Assembly (NCBI RefSeq): GCF_000633935.1
Contig: NZ_KK214996.1
Span: 31,807 to 79,945 of the forward strand
DNA from: Ectothiorhodospira haloalkaliphila ATCC 51935
GTDB lineage: Bacteria > Pseudomonadota > Gammaproteobacteria > Ectothiorhodospirales > Ectothiorhodospiraceae
Direction: 5' to 3'
DNA length: 48,139 nt
Part shown: positions 6,898 through 15,900 of the stretch, one piece after another
How the letters are laid out: each line of letters starts with the position of its first letter
How positions within the stretch are numbered: position 1 is the first letter of the stretch
Position numbers and translations under genes: made by a program
The notes under the pieces: model-generated
The model's database searches: none
What the model was told of the DNA's origin: nothing
The model's input: only the letters and a program-made list of their open reading frames with translations

Positions 6898-7862
6898 AAG
6901 TAGAAGACGTGCAGCGGGTGCTGAAACACCCGGAAATGGAGGTGGACACCGTGCTCATGGGGCGGTTCGGCCTGGAACTCATCAACACCGCCACCGCCCA
7001 GAACGGCGAGTTGTATGGCGCAGCCCACCTGTACGATTATACCGGCTCTGTCCGGGTCTATACCTTGGCCGAGCATTGGGGAGGCAGTTTGCCCCAAGAA
7101 CTGACAGACGCGAACCTGGCCATCCAGTTCGAGTTCTCCCGCAATGGCGATCTCGTCCCAGTGGCCTTGCCAGTGAAACAGGAGGTCATGCCACCCCGGT
7201 CCAGCATTGAACTGCTGCCGGCTCACCGCGTGCCCAGACCCGAGGATCTGCCCAGGCTGGTCTCGCTGGCAGAAAGCCTTGAAAGCGAGGCCTACCGGCA
7301 GTTCATGATCTCGGTATTTTCCGATCCACCCTTCGCTGCCGACTTCCTCACCCTGTCCGCCGCATATCGTTGCCATCATGCAGAACCCGGTGGCCTGCTC
7401 AGGCACAGCCTGGAGGTGGCGGAAGGGATCCAGGCGCTGAACCTCAAGATGCATCCGCTCAAGCGCGACGCGGGTATTCTGCTCGGCCTGTTCCACGATG
7501 TGGGCAAGGTGCTTCTGGCCCAGGACAAGGCGCGGACACTCCCATGCAGGTTTACCCATCACCCCGACCTGATCGGGATCGTCCTGGATGATAGTCTTTC
7601 CATGCTGAAATGGCTGGATCCCGATGCCTACTGGGCCTTCTGGCAGGCCATGCATGCCTATCAGACCAAAAACTACTTCGATGCCCCATTGGCGAAAGTG
7701 GTGTCCGGACTGGATGGGGTCAGCGCCCAGCAGGATGTCGAGACCCGGGGACGTCGCCAAGCTTCAGCTCGCAGTTACTGGGTGGATGGATGCGGTTACC
7801 GTGCTGGCAGTAGCGGGCAAACCTGGTCGCCTCCGACAGATCACCCTGCCATACCATCATAA
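6888..7862 (+). CDS. HD-domain phosphohydrolase-like protein, likely frameshifted at the 3' end
   Basis: 324 residues as read. An N-terminal OB-like region precedes an HD domain with H-H-A-E-P-G-G-L-L-R-H-S (about 163-174) and L-F-H-D-V-G-K (about 202-208), the metal-binding His and His-Asp pairs. The H-H-A-E-P-G-G block resembles the TraI_2 domain found in MobH-type relaxases and in stand-alone HD proteins of mobile elements. Near 7746-7750 (run of four G) the frame shifts into an arginine-rich tail. Dropping one G instead gives D-V-A-K-L-Q-L-A-V-T-G-W-M-D-A-V, a far more protein-like ending. Original length therefore differs from what is read here. It overlaps the preceding gene and closes this element's operon. 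Confidence 0.7.
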   Translation: MALKVEDVQRVLKHPEMEVDTVLMGRFGLELINTATAQNGELYGAAHLYDYTGSVRVYTLAEHWGGSLPQELTDANLAIQFEFSRNGDLVPVALPVKQEVMPPRSSIELLPAHRVPRPEDLPRLVSLAESLESEAYRQFMISVFSDPPFAADFLTLSAAYRCHHAEPGGLLRHSLEVAEGIQALNLKMHPLKRDAGILLGLFHDVGKVLLAQDKARTLPCRFTHHPDLIGIVLDDSLSMLKWLDPDAYWAFWQAMHAYQTKNYFDAPLAKVVSGLDGVSAQQDVETRGRRQASARSYWVDGCGYRAGSSGQTWSPPTDHPAIPS

Positions 7863-7873
7863 TCCCTCAGCGC

Positions 7874-7910
7874 CCCCGGCCAGGCCGTCACCCAGGACCC
7901 CTGGCCGGGG
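7874..7910 (+). terminator. GC-rich hairpin, probable end of the integrase operon
   Basis: A perfect 11-bp stem CCCCGGCCAGG / CCTGGCCGGGG (7874-7884 with 7900-7910), 15-nt loop. It has no T-tract, so it may act as a weak or factor-dependent terminator. It separates the HD gene from the glycosyltransferase cluster. Confidence 0.5.
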
Positions 7911-7977
7911 TCGTTCCGTATCATCAACCTGCCTACCCACACCCCACAACCTCCTGTTTCCGCGTATCATTCGCGCC

Positions 7978-9195
7978 ATGCGCGTACTGTTCATCCACCA
8001 GAACTTCCCGGGCCAATTCCTTCGCCTCGCCCCTGCGCTCGCGGCCCGGGGCCATCAACTCAAGGCCATTCGTCAGAAGGGGCAGGGCCCCCATCTGGCC
8101 GGGGTCGACATTCGTGAATACACCCTGGAAAAAGGCAACACACCCGGGGTACACCCGTTCGCGCAGGAGTTCGAGTCCAAGGTGATCCGCGCCCAGGCGT
8201 GCGCCCAAATCGCCCAAGCACTCAAGAAGGAAAGGTTCATCCCGGACCTCATCCTTGCACACCCAGGCTGGGGAGAACCCCTGTACCTCAAGGACTTGTT
8301 CCCCAAGGCGCGGCAGATTCTGCAAACCGAGTACTACTACCGGGCCCAGGGGCAGGATATGGGCTTCGACCCGGAGTTTCCCCCCCCCACACTGGAAGAC
8401 CTGGCCCGCATACGCACCAAAAATGCCAACCTCTGCGCCGCCTTCGACCAGATGGACCAAGGCATCTGCCCCACCCAATGGCAGGCCTCCACCCATCCGC
8501 ACTGGGTGCGTGACAGACTTCGAGTCATCCACGAGGGGATCGACACCGATCTCATGTCTCCAGACGAAACCGCCTCCGTCACACTGCCGGACCGGCAAAT
8601 CACGGTCACCCCAACCGACGAGGTGGTCACCTTCGTGGCACGTAATCTCGAGCCTGTGCGGGGTTACCATATCTTCATGAGGGCATTGCCGGGCATCCTG
8701 GCCCGTCGCCCAAAGGCCAAGGTATTCATCGTGGGGGGAGACGGCGTCAGCTACGGGTCGCCGCCCGCCTCCGGCAACTATCGGCAAATCTATCTTGACG
8801 AAGTCGCCGCCGAACTGGACCCCAAACGCATATTCTTCATGGGCCGGATCAACTACAGCGTGTATCGTCGCCTGCTGCAGATCAGTCGTTGCCACGTGTA
8901 TCTCACCTATCCCTTCGTACTGTCCTGGTCCATGCTGGAAGCCATGAGCTGTGGCACGCTGGTCGTCGGCTCCCGGACGCCGCCCGTTGAAGAAGTCATC
9001 AAGCACAATGAAAACGGCCTGCTGGTAGACTTTTTCGACGTCCCGGCCCTGACCAATACAGTGGTGGAAGCCCTCGCCCACCCCTTGGCGATGTCACATT
9101 GCAGAACAGCCGCTCGCCAGACCATACTTGAGCGCTTTGATCTACAGCAGCACTGCCTGCCCCAACTGCTTGACCTTTTGGAAAACCCGGCATGA
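7978..9195 (+). CDS. Glycosyltransferase family 4
   Basis: A 406-residue retaining GT-B enzyme. M-R-V-L-F-I-H-Q-N-F-P-G-Q-F opens the N-terminal Rossmann half (Glyco_trans_4-like). The C-terminal half carries the Glycos_transf_1 features: V-A-R-N-L-E-P-V-R-G-Y (donor-phosphate region), L-E-A-M-S-C-G-T-L-V-V-G (the E-x7-E-type nucleotide-sugar site) and T-P-P-V-E-E-V-I. It uses an unknown sugar nucleotide. The start is the ATG at 7978; the open frame further upstream is the shifted tail of the HD gene. Its stop overlaps the start of the next glycosyltransferase (ATGA), so the two are translationally coupled. Cytosolic or membrane-peripheral. Confidence 0.88.
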   Translation: MRVLFIHQNFPGQFLRLAPALAARGHQLKAIRQKGQGPHLAGVDIREYTLEKGNTPGVHPFAQEFESKVIRAQACAQIAQALKKERFIPDLILAHPGWGEPLYLKDLFPKARQILQTEYYYRAQGQDMGFDPEFPPPTLEDLARIRTKNANLCAAFDQMDQGICPTQWQASTHPHWVRDRLRVIHEGIDTDLMSPDETASVTLPDRQITVTPTDEVVTFVARNLEPVRGYHIFMRALPGILARRPKAKVFIVGGDGVSYGSPPASGNYRQIYLDEVAAELDPKRIFFMGRINYSVYRRLLQISRCHVYLTYPFVLSWSMLEAMSCGTLVVGSRTPPVEEVIKHNENGLLVDFFDVPALTNTVVEALAHPLAMSHCRTAARQTILERFDLQQHCLPQLLDLLENPA

Positions 9196-11600
9196 AGCCA
9201 TCCCAACAGTCGCACCACACCGATACCGAGCCCCGCTACACAGGCGCCCTCACCGCCCTGCACGCCGACATCCTCCAGGGGTGGGCCTATGATCGCCATG
9301 CACCCGACGTACGACTGGCCGTGGAAATCTACCTGGATGGGGCCTGCGTCAGTGTGGCCCGCGCGGATCAATATGAATCCCACCCCATCGAAGGCGACGG
9401 GTTTCACGGCTTCAGCATCGCATTGGCCCAGCGCTGGCTGGAAAATGCCCGCCAGATCACCGCGCGTATCGCCAACCAGGGCCCCTGGCTCGACGGCACT
9501 CTGTCGCTGAGCCCGGAAACCAGAGACGCACTCCCCCACACCAGCCATCTCCCCCTCACCCAGGTCTGGCAATCACCCGGCCTGCGGCTCAGTGGCTGGG
9601 TCATCGACCCCAACCAACCGGAAAGACACGTGCATCTGGTCGTACGCGAGCAGGATCGCATCCTGGCTCGCGCCGTGGCCAACCGCCCCTACCCCGCCCT
9701 GCAACATCGCCCCAGCCACGACCATGGCTTCGACATCCAACTCCCCTGGGAACTGGCAGACGGCACACTGCATGAACTGCACCTGGAATCCGACCTGGGA
9801 ACCTCGCTGACCCGCGCCCCCCTGAGGATTTGTGAACACCCAACGGGACTTGAGGGGCTGCTGCGCCAGCACTGGCCCACCTCCAGCAAACATGCCCCAG
9901 CGCGGGAACTGATCCTGCGGCTGGCCCATGAACAGGATCTGCGGGCTCCACGCACCCTCGGCTTCGCCCTGTACCCCCAGTGGTACGCATGTCATCAAGC
10001 CACCTTGCACGGCGCGCCTCAAAAGCGCCAGCGACCACCCCGCATCGGGGTCATGCTGCTTGCAGACAGTCAGGATCCCGCACTGCAACGCAGTCAGCAA
10101 AGCCTGCAACAGCCGGATATCCGCCTGGAAGGCGGTGTCGTTCGCGCCCCGCTGAATCAAGCCCCCGAGGCCGCCCGCATGCTGCTGGAGCGCGGTGCGC
10201 AGATGATTCTGCCCCTTCAAGCCGGCGATCGTATCGCAAAACACGGCCTGGCCAGACTGCTGTATGCCTGGCACACCGCCAGCAAAACACAAGAACCGGC
10301 CTGGCTGTTCGGAGACTGCGATCAGGACGGGCCCGATGGCGAACGCACCCATCCCTGGTTCAAGCCCTGCTGGGACCCGGACCTGTTCATGGGGGCCGAC
10401 CTATTCACCCCCGGTGCCATTTTCAGTGCCGAGATCATCAACTCCGCACTCCAGACCCTGAAAGACCACTGGGACATCCCCGAGCCCCCAGACTGGCAAG
10501 CACTGCTTGCCGCCATCGCACTGAACACCACACACACGCAGGCCCGTGTCATCCATGTACCCCAGGTGGTCTACCACCGCTCTTCACAACGCCCCCACTG
10601 CCCATCCCGCTACCCGGCAGACCCCAGACGAGAGCGTGCCATCCACTGGATGGCCCGCCAGATGAACCCCAACGCCACGGTCTCCCAGGTACCCGGCTTC
10701 CCCGCCCTGCACCGCACCCACTGGCCACTGCCACCCAACCCACCCCGGGTCAGCCTGATCATCCCCACCCGCGACCGCGTGGATCTGCTGCGCCCCTGCC
10801 TGGAAGGGCTACTGGGGCGCACCGACTACCCGAACCTGGAAATCCTCGTGGTGGATAACGAATCCACCTGCCCAGCCACCCTCGCCTACCTGGAAGAACT
10901 CACTCAACATGGCGTCCGGGTACTGAAATATCCCCACCCCTTCAACTACTCCGCCATCAACAACCATGCCGTGACCCAAGCCACCGGCACCCTCATCGGC
11001 CTGCTCAACAATGATGTTGTGGTCCAGCATCCCGACTGGCTCGGCCAGATGGTCGCGCACCTCCAGCGTCCGGGAGTCGGCGCCGTGGGCGCCAAGCTGC
11101 TGTGGCCCAATGGCATGGTTCAGCATGGCGGCGTGGTACTGGGCATCAACGGGCTGGCGGCGCACACCGGCAATTTCTGGCATGAAGACGACCCGGGCTA
11201 CCTGGGCATCAACCAACTCACGCGCCGACAAACCGCCGTGACCGCCGCTTGCCTGCTCTTGCCTCGCGCCGTCTATCAAAATGTTGGAGGGCTGGACGAA
11301 AAAGCCTTCCCGGTCGCCTTCAACGACGTGGACCTGTGCCTCAAAATCCGCCAAAGTGGCCACGAAATCCTATGGACCCCCGCAGCCCGCCTCATCCATG
11401 CCGAATCCGCCAGCCGTGGCAAGGATGAACAAGCTCAGCAGGCGGCAAGGGCCCGCCGGGAACAACAGCACCTCAGAGAGCGCTGGCCAAAACAAACCGA
11501 GGCGGATCGCTATTACCATCCATGCCTCAATCACGACTGGGCATCAGGGCCGTATCAAGGGCTCCATGCTATCAACCAGTTGCCACTCATCAGGGAATGA
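9192..11600 (+). CDS. Large GT2 glycosyltransferase with N-terminal accessory modules
   Basis: An 802-residue protein. Two beta-sandwich-like modules open it, each with G-W then G-F landmarks: I-L-Q-G-W-A-Y-D-R-H ... H-G-F-S-I-A-L (about 28-80) and R-L-S-G-W-V-I-D-P-N ... H-G-F-D-I-Q-L (about 133-183). A helical region follows. The GT-A domain starts at about residue 518 with P-R-V-S-L-I-I-P-T-R-D-R, shows L-L-N-N-D-V-V-V (DxD-like, about 604) and F-N-D-V-D-L-C-L (acceptor-side acid, about 710). This resembles the rhamnosyltransferase-like GT2 group. Coupled to the upstream GT4 gene. Sugar and acceptor unknown; the neighbouring RTX protein is a candidate acceptor. Confidence 0.85.
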   Translation: MKPSQQSHHTDTEPRYTGALTALHADILQGWAYDRHAPDVRLAVEIYLDGACVSVARADQYESHPIEGDGFHGFSIALAQRWLENARQITARIANQGPWLDGTLSLSPETRDALPHTSHLPLTQVWQSPGLRLSGWVIDPNQPERHVHLVVREQDRILARAVANRPYPALQHRPSHDHGFDIQLPWELADGTLHELHLESDLGTSLTRAPLRICEHPTGLEGLLRQHWPTSSKHAPARELILRLAHEQDLRAPRTLGFALYPQWYACHQATLHGAPQKRQRPPRIGVMLLADSQDPALQRSQQSLQQPDIRLEGGVVRAPLNQAPEAARMLLERGAQMILPLQAGDRIAKHGLARLLYAWHTASKTQEPAWLFGDCDQDGPDGERTHPWFKPCWDPDLFMGADLFTPGAIFSAEIINSALQTLKDHWDIPEPPDWQALLAAIALNTTHTQARVIHVPQVVYHRSSQRPHCPSRYPADPRRERAIHWMARQMNPNATVSQVPGFPALHRTHWPLPPNPPRVSLIIPTRDRVDLLRPCLEGLLGRTDYPNLEILVVDNESTCPATLAYLEELTQHGVRVLKYPHPFNYSAINNHAVTQATGTLIGLLNNDVVVQHPDWLGQMVAHLQRPGVGAVGAKLLWPNGMVQHGGVVLGINGLAAHTGNFWHEDDPGYLGINQLTRRQTAVTAACLLLPRAVYQNVGGLDEKAFPVAFNDVDLCLKIRQSGHEILWTPAARLIHAESASRGKDEQAQQAARARREQQHLRERWPKQTEADRYYHPCLNHDWASGPYQGLHAINQLPLIRE

Positions 11601-11728
11601 GGCACGCCCGTCCCCCTGTATCAGATCCGCTACAGTCTGCCTTGCGCTATCTTTCCGGCCTGATACCATAGCGCCCATAAAAACCACCTTTGCACTGGCC
11701 TACCCCGGCCACACAGGATTGCTCGTTC

Positions 11729-12631
11729 ATGGACATGCCGCAAAAGATGGCCCCTGGCTTCAAAGTCAATAGTCGACTTGTGACACTCACCCCCGGCATG
11801 TACCTCCTTCGCTATGGGGCCAAGGATGGTGCAGCCGTATCCATCCCGATCACCATACACGCTGCCCCCGTAGGTAAAGGGAGTATCGACTTCTTTCCTG
11901 CGGAAGGGGTGACCAAAAACACCCTTCGCCACCCGGGCGACTGCTTGGTGGCGCGCGTCAAATCACATCAAGCCGGCTTGGTGGTTTCGGAATATCACCC
12001 GGCACAGGCGGAACATGCGCATCCGGTCAACCTGCATATCGATCGCGTCGATACATCGGAAAACTTCGGTCGAACAAGTCCCACGTCGAAGGAACCCGAG
12101 CCTGTAAAACCGGCTAACGTGGAGGGGCAACCCCAGCCGCTCCCCCTCAAGCTGCTTGGGCACCTGGAAGGGCGTGGCGATGTCACCGTCACTGCCCCCA
12201 ACTGGCTGGGCAACCCCGAAGGCCGCGCCCGCATTGAAGGCTTCAGCATCGAATGGCCCGATCGGCCCGCCGAGGTCGATATCGCCTACACCTGCTATTC
12301 CTCGCGCGCCGGGCAAACCCCCGCCATCTACTCCGGTGGCTTTGCCGGCAGCCGCGCCCAGGCATCCCCCATTACCTCGCTGTCCCTGGGCCTGGTAGGC
12401 ACTGAGGCACAGCGCTATCAACTTTCCGGCCAGGTGGTGTTCGCGGGCTGCCCCCCGCTGGCCATCGAACCGGGGAAAAAGCTGTCCGGTGCAAAGGGCA
12501 CCGAACAGTTGGTAGCCATGCAAGTCACCCTTGCATGCAAACAAGGAGAGGTTACCGTTCCCCGTTCCCCCTCTCCGTGGAACAACCCTGAAGTCACGCA
12601 GATCTTCAGGGCAAAACAAAAGCCCTCCTAA
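11729..12631 (+). CDS. Hypothetical protein upstream of the RTX gene, 5' end probably frameshifted
   Basis: About 300 residues with no domain I recognise. It alternates beta-rich blocks (L-V-T-L-T-P-G-M-Y-L-L-R-Y-G) with a Pro/Glu linker near 110-125 and a second globular half. No signal peptide is visible at the ATG used here (11729). Just upstream, the neighbouring frame reads T-T-F-A-L-A-Y-P-G-H-T-G-L-L-V-H-G and D-G-P-W-L-Q-S-Q before a TAG at 11770-11772. Removing T11770 joins that frame seamlessly to S-R-L-V-T-L-T-P-G. The natural gene was therefore probably longer and begins around 11670, where no good start codon remains. It precedes the RTX gene by 21 bp and is probably cotranscribed with it. 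Confidence 0.6.
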   Translation: MDMPQKMAPGFKVNSRLVTLTPGMYLLRYGAKDGAAVSIPITIHAAPVGKGSIDFFPAEGVTKNTLRHPGDCLVARVKSHQAGLVVSEYHPAQAEHAHPVNLHIDRVDTSENFGRTSPTSKEPEPVKPANVEGQPQPLPLKLLGHLEGRGDVTVTAPNWLGNPEGRARIEGFSIEWPDRPAEVDIAYTCYSSRAGQTPAIYSGGFAGSRAQASPITSLSLGLVGTEAQRYQLSGQVVFAGCPPLAIEPGKKLSGAKGTEQLVAMQVTLACKQGEVTVPRSPSPWNNPEVTQIFRAKQKPS

Positions 12632-12652
12632 AAACCTTCACGGAGATAATGA

Positions 12653-13732
12653 ATGCAATATGATCAACCCAGCTCAGGGAGTGATGTCGGAAGCACCATC
12701 GACAGCCTCTCCACTGTGAGCGAAGGAACCCGTACCGCGTTGAAAAGTGTGCTGGGGGCCGACCAGGCCGACAGCCAGATCAACGTGGGCGCGGGCTCTT
12801 TCGACTCCGCAACCGGCCAGGTCGAATTCCAAGGCCAGGAAGACGCCGAAGTCAAGGCCGTTTTCCTCGACCTCTCCGGAGCCACTGGTCGTCAGTCAAT
12901 CCAGCTGCCTGAAAACATGCAGCAGGCCAGCACCGTCGTGATCGACTCCGACGTAGGGGTGGATCTTGAGTTCAACACCGTCGAGCGCGTGATCGTGACC
13001 GGTCGCGGTGATGACGAGATCACCGTCAATGGCGATGCCAACACCACCGTCGAAAGTGCAGGCGGCGGCGACACCATCACCACCTCCGGCGGAGACGACA
13101 GCATCATCGGCGGTAGCGGTGATGACAGCCTGTCTTCCGGCGAAGGCAACGACACCATCGTCACCGGCCGAGGCGACGACACCATCGACGCTGGCGAAGG
13201 CTATGACAAGGTGCAGATCCGCGGTGACAGCAGCGACTTCGATGTAGAGGTTGTTGACGGCGCCCTGGTCGTCGATGACGGCAATGGCAATGTCGCCACC
13301 ATCGAAAATGCCGAGTTCATCAGCTTCGCCGATGGTGAGACCCTGACCGTGTCCGGCAGCGAGAGCACCGCCACCGTCATGCGTCTGTACGAAGGCCTCC
13401 TCGGCCGCTCCGCGGAATTCGAGGGTGCTCAGTACTGGGCGGAAGTGGCCAACAGTGGCGCAGCAAGCCTGAGTGAAATTGCTCAGTACTTCCTCAGTTC
13501 GGAAGAATTTGCGGCCAACAACCCCGACCCGATGACCGACGAAGAGTTCGTCACCATGCTCTACCAGAACGTCCATGGACGTGCTCCGGAAGCGGAGACC
13601 GGCCTGGATTACTGGGTGGATGTACTGGAGCAAGGCTACGGTCGTAACGATGTGGCCATCTGGATCATCGGCTCCGAAGAAGCAGTCGACGTCAACGATG
13701 CAACCGTCAAGTTCATTGACGGCTGGGTGTAA
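12653..13732 (+). CDS. Secreted RTX calcium-binding protein with C-terminal DUF4214 domain
   Basis: 359 residues, strongly acidic, almost no Lys and no Cys. Residues about 117-188 hold seven imperfect nine-residue RTX units (G-R-G-D-D-E-I-T-V, G-S-G-D-D-S-L-S-S, G-E-G-N-D-T-I-V-T, G-R-G-D-D-T-I-D-A and relatives), which bind calcium in a beta-roll. Residues about 240-350 form a DUF4214 domain (V-M-R-L-Y-E-G-L-L-G-R ... F-V-T-M-L-Y-Q-N-V-H-G-R), common in secreted and S-layer-like proteins. There is no N-terminal signal peptide, as expected for type I secretion; the ABC exporter is not in the window. Start 12653 follows GGAG at 12642; the ATG at 12649 leads to an immediate stop. It is embedded among glycosyltransferases, suggesting a glycosylated surface protein. 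Confidence 0.88.
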   Translation: MQYDQPSSGSDVGSTIDSLSTVSEGTRTALKSVLGADQADSQINVGAGSFDSATGQVEFQGQEDAEVKAVFLDLSGATGRQSIQLPENMQQASTVVIDSDVGVDLEFNTVERVIVTGRGDDEITVNGDANTTVESAGGGDTITTSGGDDSIIGGSGDDSLSSGEGNDTIVTGRGDDTIDAGEGYDKVQIRGDSSDFDVEVVDGALVVDDGNGNVATIENAEFISFADGETLTVSGSESTATVMRLYEGLLGRSAEFEGAQYWAEVANSGAASLSEIAQYFLSSEEFAANNPDPMTDEEFVTMLYQNVHGRAPEAETGLDYWVDVLEQGYGRNDVAIWIIGSEEAVDVNDATVKFIDGWV

Positions 13733-13746
13733 CACACCCTGAAGAC

Positions 13747-13773
13747 ATCCCCGGCCCCTTTGGGGTCGGGGAT
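13747..13773 (+). terminator. Strong hairpin after the RTX gene
   Basis: A 12-bp stem (13747-13758 with 13762-13773, one G-U pair) closes a 3-nt TTT loop, 15 bp after the RTX stop. No T-tract follows. It fits an mRNA-stabilising or partial-termination hairpin that separates a highly expressed surface-protein gene from the glycosyltransferase 46 bp downstream. Confidence 0.65.
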
Positions 13774-13818
13774 CCCTGACCTCTCCAGGGACAAAGGACA
13801 CACGCATAAGGGATTCCC

Positions 13819-15900
13819 GTGCCTACCCCTACCATCCACACAGAACGATTCCAGCAGATCGCGGAACTCATCCAGGCAAACGACCTGGATCAGGCCATGT
13901 CGTTGCTGCGCGAATCCTGCGCCAATGCCACCACCGGTGGCGAAGCTCTGCTGTGGCAAGCGGCCCAGGCACTCAAGAGCCACCAGGCACACACGGCCTG
14001 GCTGCTTCTGTGCAGTGCAAACGCATTACTCCCATCCACACCCGACATCTTTCTGCTGCTCGCCAAAGCCGCCAGACAGCAGAACGCCCATGCATTGGCC
14101 GATCAGCTGCTGATCAAGGCCCAGGAAAAACACCCCGAGGACCCCAGCCTGAATGCCGCCGCCTGGCAGGCACGGGCACGGCAGGACTCTGCCCACACCC
14201 TGCGCCGGGACATCCTCCAATACCTGCCCCACGTGCAACACCCCCACGAACTCAAGACCCTGCTCGCCCTATTGCCCCCATCCAGGATCGGCGCGGCCAG
14301 CCTGGATACCGAGCGAGGTCACATCACCGGCTGGATCTTCCAGCCCGATCAGCCCCAGAGCGCCCCCATGCTGGTGGTGGAACAAAACCACAAAAGCACC
14401 CGGCTGCCGGCTGACCGCCCTCATCCCCTGCTTCGGGGCGCAGGCCTGAGCCCCACCGGAGGTTTCCGCCTGCAATTGCCACCCGGACCTCACCCGATCC
14501 AGCTCACCCTGGAAGATGGCACGCCCCTGATCGGCAGCCCCCTGGTGCTGCCCGAGCCCCTGCCCCCACACCCGCCCTGCCCGGAATCGCTCAGCCCCGT
14601 TCACGACATCATCGTGCCCGTCTACCGGGGAGAGCAGGCCACCCTGGCATGCCTGCACAGCGTGATCGACAGCCGCGCCCACAACCGCACCCCCTTCGAG
14701 ATCCACGTGCTTGAAGATGCCTCACCCGAGCCGGCGCTGGTCAACGCCCTCCAGGCCCTGGCCCAGGCGGGGCACATCCAGCTGGTACAACACCCCGCCA
14801 ATCTGGGCTTCATCCGTGGCATGAACCGGGCCATGGCCCGTCACCCCGACCGGCATGTGGTCTGGCTCAACGCCGACACCCGGGTACAGGGCAACTGGCT
14901 GGACCGCCTGCACCAGGCCGCCCACAGCGCCCCCAACATTGCCTCGGTCACCCCCCTGAGCAATCATGGCGAACTGATGAGCTTCCCGCAGCCAGCCATG
15001 AGCCATCCCATGCCCGAACCCAGCGCCCACCGCCAACTGGATGAACTGGCCCAACAGGCCTGGAATGGCGACTACCCCACCCTGGATGTGGCCTGCGGCT
15101 TCTGCCTTTACATTCGCCGCGAGGCCCTGGCCCGCACAGGCTATCTCGACGAGATCCACCTCCAGGGCGGCTATGGCGAAGACACCGACTGGTCACTTCG
15201 CGCCCGCGCCCAAGGTCTGAAGCACCTGGGCGCGCCCAACATCTATGTGGCCCATGCCGGCAGCCTCTCCTTTGGCCCGGAAAAACGCTGGCGGGTGGCG
15301 CGTCACAACGCCCTGCTACGCCGTCGCTACCCCCACGCCGAGCGCAGCTATCAGGCACACCTGGCCAGCGACCCGGTCAAGCCACACCGTGAACGGCTGC
15401 AAGCCCTGCTCCAGCCCCACGACCTCGGCCACAGCAGCCCAAGCGCGCCTGAAGACAGCGCCGTGCCGGCCAGCCCGCATCCCATTCCCCAAGAGGCCAC
15501 CCCGTCACTGCTCGACGGCACAGCACTGCTCATCGCAGACACCCTGAACACCCCCGAAATCGGACAGCGCTGGCTCCACCTGGCCCGCCAACTGGCCCGA
15601 CATCCGGGCAGTCCCTATTTGGTGCTCACGGCAGATACCCCCTGGCAACGCCTCTTGCAGGCCAGCAGCCAGGTCATCTACCTGCAAGCCCCACCAGGGC
15701 TGAGCATGAGCGATACTTTGACACTGGCGGGATGTCGGGCCGCTGTCAGCCTCGACACCGATCCGCCCACAGACTGGCATGCCCCCACCCAGGCCCGTGC
15801 CTGCGGCCTGCCGCTGTTCGCACCCAAAAGCCCCCGTGCCCGTGAGGCCGGTGCCCAACCGCTGGACCTACCCATCAACCAGGAACCCTGTCCCGCATGA
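13819..15900 (+). CDS. GT2 glycosyltransferase with N-terminal TPR-like and accessory domains
   Basis: A 693-residue protein starting at GTG 13819 behind AAGGG. Residues about 1-140 are Ala/Leu/Gln-rich helical repeats of TPR type. Residues about 160-225 form an accessory module (H-I-T-G-W-I-F-Q-P-D ... T-G-G-F-R-L-Q-L) like those in the 9192-11600 protein. The GT-A domain begins at about 261 with H-D-I-I-V-P-V-Y-R-G, has L-N-A-D-T-R-V-Q (DxD position, about 350) and G-G-Y-G-E-D-T-D-W-S-L (catalytic acids, about 450). A C-terminal region of about 150 residues resembles a degenerate GT4 C-terminal half and ends in A-R-A-C-G-L-P-L-F. It overlaps the following methyltransferase start by 4 bp. 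Substrate unknown. Confidence 0.82.
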   Translation: MPTPTIHTERFQQIAELIQANDLDQAMSLLRESCANATTGGEALLWQAAQALKSHQAHTAWLLLCSANALLPSTPDIFLLLAKAARQQNAHALADQLLIKAQEKHPEDPSLNAAAWQARARQDSAHTLRRDILQYLPHVQHPHELKTLLALLPPSRIGAASLDTERGHITGWIFQPDQPQSAPMLVVEQNHKSTRLPADRPHPLLRGAGLSPTGGFRLQLPPGPHPIQLTLEDGTPLIGSPLVLPEPLPPHPPCPESLSPVHDIIVPVYRGEQATLACLHSVIDSRAHNRTPFEIHVLEDASPEPALVNALQALAQAGHIQLVQHPANLGFIRGMNRAMARHPDRHVVWLNADTRVQGNWLDRLHQAAHSAPNIASVTPLSNHGELMSFPQPAMSHPMPEPSAHRQLDELAQQAWNGDYPTLDVACGFCLYIRREALARTGYLDEIHLQGGYGEDTDWSLRARAQGLKHLGAPNIYVAHAGSLSFGPEKRWRVARHNALLRRRYPHAERSYQAHLASDPVKPHRERLQALLQPHDLGHSSPSAPEDSAVPASPHPIPQEATPSLLDGTALLIADTLNTPEIGQRWLHLARQLARHPGSPYLVLTADTPWQRLLQASSQVIYLQAPPGLSMSDTLTLAGCRAAVSLDTDPPTDWHAPTQARACGLPLFAPKSPRAREAGAQPLDLPINQEPCPA

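Noticed and set aside
6888-7862. HD-domain protein as the MobH relaxase of the ICE at 37.8-44.6 kb
   Set aside because: It has only the HD-like block, is too short for a relaxase, and is 30 kb away beside an unrelated integrase type. The similarity supports at most a shared domain.
13010-13220. Repetitive DNA possibly a CRISPR-like array
   Set aside because: The repeats are 27-bp coding repeats of the RTX nonapeptides, variable at the DNA level and without spacers.
13953-14414. Second-frame Arg/Pro-rich ORFs within the glycosyltransferase genes (here and at 9980-10858)
   Set aside because: Low-complexity Arg/Pro/His translations typical of shifted frames in GC-rich genes.
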